Of a stretch of DNA of 64,000 bases, positions 11,701-22,416 are shown in pieces. The notes under the pieces were generated by a model. The model saw nothing but the letters and a program-made list of their open reading frames with translations, searched no databases and was not told the origin of the DNA. Source of the stretch: Panagrolaimus kolymaensis (Eukaryota > Nematoda > Chromadorea > Rhabditida > Panagrolaimidae); assembly GCA_028622995.1 (NCBI GenBank), contig JAJQJQ010000032.1, positions 620,001-684,000 on the forward strand, given 5' to 3'. Made by a program: the position numbers and the translations under genes. How positions within the stretch are numbered: position 1 is the stretch's first letter; each line of letters opens with the position of its first letter.

Positions 11701-14700
11701 TGTCATTTTTAACGGCTAAACTCTTTTCTTTTTTATTTGATTGAAATAAAAGAAAATTAAAAGAAACAAGAATGTAAGAAGAAGAAAAAATGAAGAAGAG
11801 ATTAACCAAAACTTGTTTCAAAGAAAGAAAAAATAGTTAAATGCCTTTAGGAGATTTGTGTAATAGTAATCCCTTTTTCGAACGCATGCATTTTGTTGAA
11901 ACAATTTGTTACTCTTTTTTATTTTTTTTATTGGGGAAGAAGGAAATTATAATTTGCTATGGTCATGATTTGATAGAAGTAATCAAAAAATCAGCGAAAA
12001 TAGTAGGACTTTTTATTATTCTCTTCAAAATGAGACATTATTAGGTAATAAAAAAATTTCAAATTTGCAAATTAATTTTTATTTGATTCCTCTAAATTAT
12101 TTTTTAATAATGACTGCTTTTTTATGAAAATGTTATTTGATGCTTTTTTTCAAAAATCATCATCGATGAATGAGCCCAAAAAATATTTTTTGTTCTTCCT
12201 TCTTCGCAATAACAAATGCTTCAAGGAATGCTGCGTCATTTAAGATTTATTAGAAAAAACCTTTTTTTTAACACGCACACACAAAAAAAGAAGCATTTAA
12301 CCCACATCTCATCATCAAATCAAGAAGAGGGAGGGATGATATCTATTTTCCATTGATGCAAAAACAGTCGCGTCCTTTCTCTCTCGATCTCTTTCTTATC
12401 CGTCCTTTGATTATTATTATTTTAAGCGTGGCTTTCATGCAATCAATGCAGCAGCTAACAACCAAAACTTTTTTTTTGCCACTTTTTTGTTTTGTTAATA
12501 CTTTACTCTTTTTTTTCTTTCTTCTAACCAGCAGTTGTTTAGTTTTTTTTTCTTTTTGGTTGATTTTTTTATTGTTATTTGAACGTTAGAAAATTCATTT
12601 TAAGTTTTGAAAGTGAAGAAAAAAAATGCTGTTTCTTCTGCCACTTAAAAAGTTTAGGCCACTTGAAGTGAAATGGGTTAAAATAAAAGTCAAAGGTTTC
12701 TAACTAGAAGTATAATATAAATTAGTAATAATGACTCTAACAAAAAATTATCTTTGACGGTTGGTTTCCATGTAAGTGCTTTTATAAAAGGCTAAAAAAT
12801 TTTACAAAAAAAGTTTTTTCATTTTAGTGCTTTTAAAACTTTTTTTTTCTTCAAAGATTCCAGCTCTATTAAATCCATCCGTCTTACATATTATTTTCAT
12901 CAACACATTATCTTCTGATGTTTCCGCTTCTTTCAAACAAAAAATAAAATATCAAAACTCTTTTTTTATTCTTTGAATTTTTTTGCTATTATTATTTTAT
13001 TTTTTTGCTTGCTTCTTTTCATGATGAGAGACAACAACACATAACTAACAAAACATAGCAAAACGAGAAGGAAAAAAAATAATGCACTCCTCAATTTTCA
13101 TATTTTTTTTTATTTTAGGTTTTTGTTGCGGCGTTTTACGTTATTTTTCTTCTTATTCTTTTTTATTTTTTTTTGCTTACTTATATTTTTTTTTACTTAT
13201 AGGAGTGGAGAGAATATGTTATGTCAAACAATAGGTTTTTCACTCTTTTTTTTCACCCTCCTTTTTCTTTTCTTTTTTTTTTGTTATTTGCCGTTCTTCG
13301 ACTACTAACAAAAAACATTTTTAAAAGCATAATTGTGCCTGGCTTGCCTACTTTTTTTGTGCCAATAGTGTTGCACCGGTTTCTTTAATTTTAAAAAAGC
13401 TTTACTTTGAAACAAAACTAACGTTCTTCGGTAAAAATTTATTCGTCTGACTGCATTCTTCTTTTCATTGTTTTCATGATGACAAGAAGAGGGATTTAAA
13501 GGTAATAAGCAAACACATAATGAGATGGAAAAATATCTGTTTTTTAAACAAGCAAAACCAACAACAAAAAAAGCCCAGAAACCAACGTTAAATAGGGTGA
13601 AGGAGGATGGCAACGAAACCACCTGTTTTTGGTTTTTTTTTCTTTATGCATAAAAAATTAGTGTTTTCGTTATATTTTGTTTTTTTCTTTTCTTTTTTCG
13701 TTCTCCTGTCTTCAGTTCTTTGCTGCTGCTTTTGCGGCTACGACTTTGGAAAGAAAGAAAGCGAGAGAAAGAAACGGAGATTTGTTTCTAATTCTTTCAC
13801 ACCTTTTTTTGTTGTTACATTATTTTTACACCAAAATGGTTTTTGAGGTTTATGATGATTTTCTCTGCACATATGATGTATGTAATAGGCGTATGCTTCC
13901 TTTTTTTGAAATAACTTTTTTTTTGCCGCTGACAATCCTTTTTTGTTTGTTTGTGATCAAACATTGATCTTTTTCGATCAAAAAAAAAATAGATGGGAAG
14001 AAATAAAAAAGCGTGTTGTGTTAGTTATTTACTTTCAAAATAAATTTTGTCTACTTTTTATGGTTGTTTTGTTTTTCATTTTCCTATTTTTTCTTTTTCA
14101 TTTATCATTAAAAAAATTTTTTTTTGAGAATTCTGTCATTTTTATTTTCTTTCAATGTTTACACTTTCAAACGTATTCTCCATTTTCTTCTTCTTTTATT
14201 CTTCTTTTATTCTGACCACTGATAAAAGTTTTTTTTATCAAACGTGAGCATCGTTGCTTTATTGATCAACCAAAAAAACTTTTTCATGTTTAACTCGTGA
14301 TTTCATTTTTTCTTAACTTTTTCTTCTTTTTTTTGGAAACTAATTTTCAATAAACTCCTTTAAAACTAATCCATTTAGTATTCCTAATAAAATTATCCTC
14401 ACTCATTTTCGTAATTAAATCCAATAATACAGTATAAACACACAAAGTTCAAAGTCTTCTGTAAAAATTTATAAAAAAAATTAATGCATTTTTTCTTGCG
14501 TTTATTAAATTTATTTATTTTATTTTTTGGTACAATAAAATAGATTTTCGTTATTTAACGTTTGCCGTCTTCTCTTTCACTTTATTTTTCGCTCCCGTTT
14601 TTTTTTGTGTTGTTGTTTCATAGATTCATTGTTGGAGATAAGTATTTATTTTCAAAATAAACAAGCAGATTTGTGTACTCAATTCTCTTTTTTAAATGCA

Positions 14701-15916
14701 TCAGTAACAGCCATTTTTTTTCTCTCTCAAATTCCCATAAAATAAACTTTTTGTTGTTGTTTTATTGATTAAAAAAAATCAATTTTCTGTTTGTGAATTT
14801 TTATTTTTGCGTGGTTTTTTTTTTATCGAAAAAGGTTGATTCTGAAATGGGAGTATTTGGAAAAAGAAGGCTTTGATCAATGAAAAAATAAGTTATCACA
14901 TTTTACGGATCTTTTTTGGATTTCCGAACAATAACTTTATATTCATTTGTGAATTATTCATAGCTTGCTTTTGACAAATTCCCAGGCATTTTTTACTTAT
15001 TTATTTATTTATTGTCGAGCGCGATGTATCTAATATTCGGCATTGGAGAACAAAAAAAATAATGGAAATTCGATCTCATGTAACTCTCTTATTTTGTTTC
15101 AGGGCTTTTTTGTCCATTTCTCAAGACCCCGTGGTTGGTTGGTTCCGGTTTGGAAATAAATTTTCATCCCACTTTTTGTTGCCTTATTTTTGTTTCATTC
15201 TAAATGAAATCTTGCTTGCTTCAATATTCCCCATCATCCTTGTAAAACATAAATACATTAGAAGCATCCCGACAACGACGAAGACAATACAAAATCACGG
15301 AAACATTATTTGTCATTTCTTTTTATTTTCAAATTATTATTGCTCAAAAAACAAAAACAAGCGACGACAAAGGAATTGTTTCGACGTAAAAAAAACAGCA
15401 ACGAAAAGCAGCCGTTCAAATTGCATCCTTGGATACTACCTTTTAATAGTTAGTTAAAACAAGCAAGCGAGATAGAAAGCTTTTTTGTTGCTATTGTGTT
15501 TTAACAGAAGCAATTTTTTTCAATCCATTCGACTGACTGCTGCCAACAAAAAAAATCAACTTTTTTTTCTTATTTGCTTAACTGAAATTTTACTTTTTTT
15601 TTCTACTTTCAACGTGCTTTTGCTTGTGTATTCACGTTAGTCATACGTACCATTCTCCCTCATCATCAATCATCTGTTGGAAAGAAAAAGAAAAAAAAGC
15701 AACCACGAACAAAAGAAGAGAGTGAATCAAGAAAATAAAATAAAAAGAAAGATAGGCAGCCGCAGATATTTTGTTTTAACTCATTTGTTATAATTTTATA
15801 TTATTTCACCTCCTTGTGATTTGAAAGAAAAACAAAAAAAGAACTGCGCCGCTTTAAAAAACGAAGAAAAGAATTAATTACAAAAAAGAAAATATAAATT
15901 TGTGAAATTTTATTAA
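5794..15916. other. 10-kb T-rich gene desert upstream of the CTD phosphatase
   Basis: No supported gene. Frames of 60-100 codons here (for example around 6.8-7.3, 12.4-14.2 and 15.1-15.5 kb) consist almost wholly of Phe, Leu and Ser from T-runs and lack splice-consistent coding texture. The plus strand is strongly T-rich with long T-tracts. Short tandem repeats occur: (TAAC)5 near 10113-10132 and (TTTA)4 near 14997-15013. It may hold distant 5' exons, a long first intron or regulatory DNA of the gene starting at 15917 (inference). Confidence 0.5.
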
Positions 15917-17063
15917 ATGGTAAAATTTCTTAATTCTCTTTGCTGCTGTATCTATTCAGCTGAGATACGAAAAACCCATCGGCATGGTAAGAATATTTTT
16001 TAATTCAAAAATGTGAAAATAACAGTATCGAGTGCTACTAACAAAAGCAACTAGAACTTTGTCTTTTTTGGGTATAATTAGTTTAATAAAGAAAAAAACT
16101 GTTTAAATTTCAGAGAATTCAACTCCACAATCAAGCAGCAACGTCCAATCAATAATAACTCAAATAACCCCAGAAAATCAAAACGGAACTGCTTTGAATG
16201 GAAATGGCACAACATGGAAAGCATCGAAAAATGATTCAATTGAAGGCAAAGAAAATTATAACCAAACTTCAATTCGAATAAAATCACCTCCATCCACTTC
16301 TCCCGCTCTCCTTCCAAGGCCATCATCATCCGATTCAAATAAAAAGTGTTTGATTGTGGATCTTGATGAAACATTAGTGCATTCATCGTTTAAACCAGTA
16401 AAAAATGCTGATTTCATAATCCCAGTGGAAATTGATAATATAGTTCACCAAGTATCGCCTTAATTCTATTATCTATCTAACTTAGTTTCCATCTTTTAGG
16501 TGTACGTATTAAAGCGACCATTTGCTGATGAATTTTTGGAAAAAATTGGTCCACTTTTTGAATGCGTTTTATTTACAGCTTCCTTAGCTAAATATGCTGA
16601 TCCCGTATCAGATTTATTAGATAAAAGAAAAGTATTTCGTTCAAGATTATTTCGAGAATCATGCGTATATTATGATGGAAATTATATTAAAGATTTAGAT
16701 AGATTGGGAAGAGATGTGGGAAAGGTTATTATTATAGATAATTCTCCAGCTTCATATGCATTTCATCCTAAAAATGCTTTACCTATTCGTACATGGTTTG
16801 ATGATCCAAATGATCAAGAGCTATTGGAATTAATACCCATTCTTGAAAAATTAGCTAAAACAGATAATATTTATCCAATTTTACAACAAATTGATGATGA
16901 ATTAAATGGCCATCATCAAATTACATATAATGATCATAATAATACTGTGATTGTTTCAACTGGCGGATATTCTATTTCCACGATTGGAACAACTCCATCA
17001 AGATCCACAACAAAAGAATATCTCTTTTCACCTAATGTTCCTGAAAATACTAAAAAGCTATGA
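15917..17063 (+). CDS. SCP-like C-terminal domain small phosphatase (CTDSP/CTDSPL family)
   Basis: HAD-superfamily serine phosphatase of the FCP/SCP group, whose members dephosphorylate the RNA polymerase II tail and SMAD-type proteins. Three exons: 15917-15986, 16114-16451, 16500-17063, giving 323 residues. The catalytic motif DLDETLVHS has its aspartates at about 106 and 108. It is followed by [57 protein letters not shown] and [17 protein letters not shown], all diagnostic of SCPs. The N-terminus has a Cys cluster (LCCC) where vertebrate CTDSPs carry a palmitoylated CC motif, then QSIITQIT matching the vertebrate AIITQVT segment. The C-terminus is extended by about 55 residues of Ser/Thr/Asn-rich sequence not typical of the family. 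The nematode SCPL-1 is the likely orthologue. Further 5' isoforms may start inside the upstream desert. Confidence 0.93.
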
Positions 17064-17708
17064 CAGCAATAAATAAATAATATATATGTATTAAAAGTGA
17101 ATAAGAAAAGATAAAGAAACTTTTTTACACAAAAATTATTTTTAAAATCTTCGTTATTAAAAAAATTTCTTTATTTTTTCCTCTTTGTTTCTGTGTGCCT
17201 TTTTCAAACAAAATCTTTGTGTACATACTTTTATTTTTCTTAAAAATTACGAACTATTGTATTAGTTTTTTTCTTATTATGTATGTAGTCTATAAACAAT
17301 GTTTATGGCGGGTTATCCCTCCTTTTTATTCTTTTTCTAAATACAAAATTTTTCCCTTTTAAAAATTTCATGCAAGTCTCTCTGGTGCAGCATCCTTTTT
17401 CCTTTAGCAATCACCTTCTTCGTAGCTCCAGTGGTAAAAATCAAAAATATATCCTTTATTTTTCTTAAATATGTCAATAATATATCATTTAAATGTGTGC
17501 CTTTTAGTTTAAAAAACTTTCTGAAAAACTCGTGTGTTATTATGTACTTTCTTTCTTGTTATTCGAAAATGTACCCTTTTTTTCCGGTGTTTTATTTTAT
17601 AAAGAAAATGTTAATAAAGAAAATTTATTCCTAATAGCTACATTATTCAACAATCAAAAAAACCAAAATAAACATAACAGATTGAAATTACATTGAGTTA
17701 AAGCAGGC
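17064..17708. other. convergent intergenic region
   Basis: 3' ends of the CTD phosphatase (+) and MRPS18A (-) face each other across about 645 bp. AT-rich; contains AATAAA-like polyadenylation signals but no further feature I can support. Confidence 0.45.
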
Positions 17709-18656
17709 CTATGATGTTGATGCTTCATTTGTTTCATTCTTGTTCTTGAAAAGTGCACCACGTGGAAGATGTTGATTAACATAATACCACGAACCAGGTT
17801 TAACTTTGATATCGGTTCTGTACATATCTTTGTCATCATCCCAATAACGATTGAAACGTTTGTAACCAGCTCGATCAAAATCAGGAAGCGTTCGATCAGG
17901 GAAAAGACCAGACCAATGAGCTTGCATAACACATCGTTCAAGACGTAGCTGTTGCTTTGTGCATAAACCTAAAAAACAGAGAATTAAAAGTAAAAAAAGT
18001 TTCTTTAAGTTAGTTGTCACAGTTCAAATGTTAGTTTAACAAAGCACATAATAAAGAGATATACACCCATTTATACCATATGTTCACGCGAAAAATAGGT
18101 AAAAGAAGCGCATTGAATATCAAAGAAGAATAATGACATAACTGCTCAAATCAACGAATTCGAAGATAATAAGCAACAGAATTATACACATTATTAGGTT
18201 AAGTAAGTCACGGAAAAGTCATACACACATGAGTAAACGTTGAAGATTAACCATCATTTACATATTTTAGCAAAAATTACAACAAAGGAAGATAAATACG
18301 TAAAAACTCACCTGTAAGTTCCTTGGGTAAAACAGTTCCATCTTCACGCATGAATTGCTCCAAAATCAAAACATCATTATATTTAATTTTCACAGGTATT
18401 GCACAAAGTGCGCATTTATGTTTTCCCACATTGAATTGAGGATTTTCTGGTTCTTTCACACTTTCTAATTCAACCACAGTTACATTTCCATCAGATTTTT
18501 CAACAACTAAAAAAAATGCAAAGATCATTAATAACATAATCAAATATAATAATCAAACGTACTTTTTTTAGCCGAACAAACTGCAGATATTCCTAATCTT
18601 CGATATGTAACAGCAGCTACAGATGGTAAATAAAGCGGTAATAATCTGGTAAACAT
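17709..18656 (-). CDS. MRPS18A: mitochondrial small-subunit ribosomal protein bS18m (MRPS18A type)
   Basis: Nuclear-encoded mitoribosome protein of the bS18 family. Three exons: 18656-18563, 18506-18312, 17968-17709, giving 182 residues. The first about 30 residues (MFTRLLPLYLPSVAAVTYRR) are basic and hydrophobic, a plausible mitochondrial presequence. The S18 core is CALCAIPVKIKYNDVLILEQ, with a CxxC pair at about 63 and 66, then FMREDGTVLPKELTGLC and LERCVMQAHWSGLFPD. This matches the metazoan MRPS18A pattern (LPRKITGLC, ECVKMAHRAGLLP). The tail after about residue 125 is family-specific and ends in a Lys/Asn/Glu-rich stretch. The long second intron (18311-17969) is unusual here. Which of the S18 paralogues (A, B or C) is inferred from the GLC and AHRAGLLP-type motifs. 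Confidence 0.9.
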
Positions 18657-19692
18657 TATTTATAGCTGAAAATATTTTGATTGTTGGAAGAATGGATTTG
18701 GAGTGAAAAAGATGAAAAAAAAACTTGAATCAAAAATTATTAAACATTTTGAACGCAGAAAGCCAAAACACGTGGAAAGTTTGAATACTGCTTTTATTAG
18801 GTGGATTTGAGAATTTTTTTTCGGTATCGATAAGTAAATTAAGGTTTTCACTGTAAACTTCCAAATAGATCCACCAATAAATGTGGGTTTTCCATCAGCT
18901 TACGAGTGAATTTACATGTAATTTCCGGATCATAAATCTGGAAATTTGTTAACTCTTAATGGAATTTTGGATACTGTAACGTCGTCGTCATATCCGAGTT
19001 TATAAATGCTTTTACCATTTCATTGTTTTTCTTATCATTACTCTTTTCACGTTCATCTATTACTAATATACATACTTCTAAATCCTTGTAAAATCGGATG
19101 GTTTTTAATGTTTTTTTCTGAACGAATTTTTGAACGTGATAAAAAGGGTGATGACCAACAACGCTATGCTTTAAAAACTATTTTATAAAATTTAGGTAAA
19201 AGCTTAAAATTGATTTATTTTAAGTTTTCATAATCTATCATTATTTAGTAATAGCATCCATTGTTTCTTAACCTACTTTACTTTCAATTCGACACCTAAA
19301 TTTTTTGCGTGGCTGATGTTTCATCGATAAAATTGCGCTTGTTTTTCTCCTCTTTTTTCGACGTTGTTTACAATTTTTTAATGTTTTCTTTTTGCGATTG
19401 ATTATTGCACGTGAACCATGAACCTCAAAATAAAAAATATTGCAAAACCCAAAAATGACCTTTGTTTTTGGGAAAAAAAATCACCCTATCTTTTTCTCTC
19501 TTGCGTTCTTTACGCAATTGTTTTTTCTTTTTCTTACTTTCTTCTCGCGAAAACGAGAGTGGGAGAGAGAAAGAGAGCCATCGCTCGTCCAATCAAATTT
19601 TTTTTATCATTGAATCATTCTCTTTTGCTTTTTTTCAGTAAGAACCACCACTTTTCATATTGCTTCTCTTGCAATTTTTATTTATTTCAAAA
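18657..19692. other. divergent intergenic region, MRPS18A / perilipin-like
   Basis: About 1 kb containing both promoters. AT-rich, with T-tracts and short Phe-rich frames only. A TTTTTTTCAG at 19630-19639 before the perilipin start is a possible trans-splice or 5' UTR acceptor. Confidence 0.4.
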
Positions 19693-20613
19693 ATGGGATC
19701 TGAATTTGAATCAAATGGAATTTCACATCATCATGATGACGATGGCATTGAATTGATCAACAATGGGCCTAATGCTCATTTCGATTACTTGAAAGGATGG
19801 TATGATTATGTTAATGAATTTGCTGTTGCTAAAGTTGCTCGTGCTGGTTATGAGACCGCTAAACATAGCTGTTCGTTAGCTGAAAATACTTTGAATAAAG
19901 TTGAAAGTACTGTTCAATCAAGTCTTACAAATGTTGCTGCTCCTGTTTATGCCAATTATTGTTATCCTGCAACTGATCGAATCCTTCAATATTATTCCAA
20001 AAGTGAGTTTTGCTTTTGTGACTTTTTTGGGGTTATTGCAAAGTTTTTGTGGAGGTTGTGTAACATAACTACTACCTTACTAGCTACTACCTCTTTATAT
20101 TACCCCATCATTTTTTATTTCTATTAACAAGATTAAATTTTAGGCATTGATACTACCAAATCCGCCATGGACAAGACTGTCAATGTTGCTTCGTATACCG
20201 CAGCACTCTCCGTTGGATTAGCTGTTGTTGCAACTCAAATGGGTGTTATAGTTACTACGTCTGCTGTCAATGCTTTTCTTTCGTCTCTGATTTATACCAA
20301 ACAAGCTGGATCTTCTGCTCTTGAATCTGCTCAAACTGCTCGAACAAATGTTGAACATCTTATTCGCTCTGCAATTGAACAAACTCAAGAAATGGCTAAA
20401 GTTCCTGCAGAAAAAGCAAATGAACATGCAAATTCTTTCTTGGATATCGCTAATGTTGTCTTTGATCGTCTTCTTGGTCTTCCAAAAGTTTCTGAACCTG
20501 CTGATGCTGCAATCACTGATCGAATTCTCTTCCTGACAAATCGTGTTACTGGTGGTCTTCTTACTCGTTTCAACAAAGATGGAATTCTCTCTGGCAAAAA
20601 GGCCACCGATTGA
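19693..20613 (+). CDS. perilipin-like lipid-droplet protein
   Basis: Predicted coat protein of lipid droplets. Two exons: 19693-20002 and 20144-20613, giving 259 residues from MGSEFES. A start 11 codons earlier in frame is possible but less likely, because it adds a Phe/Leu stretch. Residues 30-110 carry the perilipin N-terminal pattern (FAVAKVARAGYETAKHSCSLAENTLNKVEST, then AAPVYANYCYPATDRILQYY), comparable to PLIN repeats around a ...P.L..... D..L...E. core. Residues 110-210 form amphipathic and Ala/Thr-rich helices (ESAQTARTNVEHLIRSAIEQTQEMAKVP) like the 11-mer repeats that bind droplets. The nematode orthologue is the W01A8.1/PLIN-1 type. This copy is shorter than I would expect for that gene, so extra exons or a truncated isoform are possible. 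Codons are biased to T/C-ending forms, suggesting good expression. Confidence 0.75.
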
Positions 20614-21244
20614 ATGGTATTGGTGGAATTTTTTGTATTCATTGTTAAAGAGTATTACTAACTATAGTTCTTGTTATATTTTTTGAAATTTCTTATATGT
20701 GTTTTATTTTGCAATAAATATTCTGTATTAACATAATTTCTTTTGGATGGCAAGGGTTGTATTTGCGAGTTTAGTTATTGTTGTTTTATAACTTTAAAAT
20801 GTACCTAAAAATGCTATCATCGATCTCGAAGTTCTTTGCATTTCATCACACGTATGTTTGTTCCAATGTCCTTTCTCTTATCATTGAATGACCCATTCAA
20901 AACAGAGATTTTTTCTTTGCAAACCGGAATGACAAAAAAGAAACTTTGGTCTTTGCCATTTGTTTTAACATTTGTACTTTCTTCTTTTTCTACCTAATAA
21001 ATAAATGTTTTCTCATTTTGTATGAGTGGTGAAAGAACGACAATTCATTCCTGTTTCTAATCGATTACCAAAAACGTTGAAAAGTTTTAGTAATTCTTGA
21101 TTCTTTTTATTTTTTGTTGTGAAATATGTTTTTGTTTACTGAATTTTTATTAAAAGATGTTGTCAAAGAAATATTATAAAAGAGAACAATAAAGCATTAA
21201 AAAGTTTTAATATTTTGTTTTTTATTGTAAGAAATCCTTTAAAA
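20614..21244. other. intergenic
   Basis: AT-rich spacer of about 630 bp with AATAAA near 20715 for the perilipin transcript. Nothing else is supported. Confidence 0.4.
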
Positions 21245-21445
21245 ATGAATTCTGGTGAACCTCGTCCAACTCAAGAAATGTATCAACATGGTTTGACCGT
21301 TCCTCGAACGGATCCAAATCAACACGAAGAGGATAACTCTCAAACTGGTGCAGCCACCGCAACTTCAGATAATTCTGATTCATTATCGAATAATATCAAA
21401 GATGGGGTTAAAACTGTAGCCGATAAAGTCAGCAAGAAACTCTAA
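21245..21445 (+). CDS. small hydrophilic protein of unknown function
   Basis: Single-exon 66-residue frame starting MNSGEPRPTQEMYQHGLTVP. It is rich in Asp, Asn, Ser, Thr and Gln, with no Phe or Leu run, unlike the T-tract artefacts nearby. It ends in a short Lys-rich amphipathic helix (IKDGVKTVADKVSKKL). No signal peptide or membrane segment. The composition resembles small stress or LEA-like nematode proteins, but I do not recognise the family. Lies 800 bp downstream of the perilipin-like gene on the same strand. An AATAAT/AATATT-rich 3' region follows. Whether it is translated needs expression evidence. Confidence 0.55.
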   Translation: MNSGEPRPTQEMYQHGLTVPRTDPNQHEEDNSQTGAATATSDNSDSLSNNIKDGVKTVADKVSKKL

Positions 21446-22416
21446 GTGATTATTGCCGGCGCTCTTAAAGTTATTGTAAAATAATATGTTTTCTGAAGTC
21501 ATTAATATTTTATTTGTGCTTTTTTTTTAAATAATTGTAACTTTGTTTTATTATTTAGATGGCGCTCCTCATATGAGGCCATTTTAATATCCGTTTCATA
21601 TGCCTTGCGTTCAAATTTCTCACATCATTTTTTAAATTTTCAATGTAAAAAATGTGTGTTTTAATAAAAAAAACTATTATTATTAACTTTACAAACATCG
21701 CTGATATGTGTGTATGTGAATTAAATGCAGCAAAATGGTTAAAGAGATATGACATTGCAAAAACAAAGCATATGGTTAAATTATGTTTCTTCTAGTGATC
21801 ACCTTTTTTTGTTATCTTGAAAAAAAAATGTATCGTCTTGAAATTGTCGGGATTTTTGTTTTATATAAATTTAGAAGAAGTTTCATTTTTGTATCATTTT
21901 TTAATGTTAATGCCTTTACCTATGGAAAAAGAAATAAGAATTGGATCTATTATGATTTGGTTTTCTTGTGATTTAATTCCAAACATTTTATGGTACATAA
22001 ATGCGAATATGTCTGAAGAAAGGCTTTATTCGGAATTATTTAGTGAATATGCAATTTGAATGAGATCGTAATGAGGCGGTCAGATTTTTTAAAATCATTT
22101 TGTAGCCTTATTCTTGAAAAACTTTATTTTTATTTTTTTAATGCTTCTTTTTTTCCAAGCATTGTTTTGAATTTTCTGTTTTTGCTTTGAATGAAATAAT
22201 ACAATAACTAACAATGAGAAGAAAAAAACCCTCAAAGATAAATATAAAAATTAACTTTTTAATTGAAAAAAATAAAGAGAAAATTATAAATATGTGTTTA
22301 CAAATATTTATTTAAAATTTACCCTGAGTTTACTATGATTACCATAGTTTTTAAATATCATGGAAATTACTGACATCGTTTTGCATTTTCTCTTCAGCTC
22401 ATTGATTGTTTTGCAT
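21446..22416. other. intergenic, downstream of gamma-adaptin
   Basis: AT-rich. One plus-strand frame (about 21817-22059) ends with a less biased stretch (PMEKEIRIGSIMIWFSC, NANMSEERLYSELFSEYA) that might be a degenerate exon, but it has no clear start and no partners. I searched the minus strand here for a gamma-adaptin ear and did not find one. Confidence 0.35.

Noticed and set aside
12353..14215. Several plus-strand frames of 60-100 codons
   Set aside because: Long Phe runs produced by poly-T sequence, mutually overlapping in different phases.
20218..20642. Minus-strand frames across perilipin exon 2
   Set aside because: Shadows of a well-supported coding exon.
21817..22059. 80-codon frame downstream of gamma-adaptin as a gene
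   Set aside because: Starts at TTG after an A-run, no ATG, no splice partners and no recognised family.
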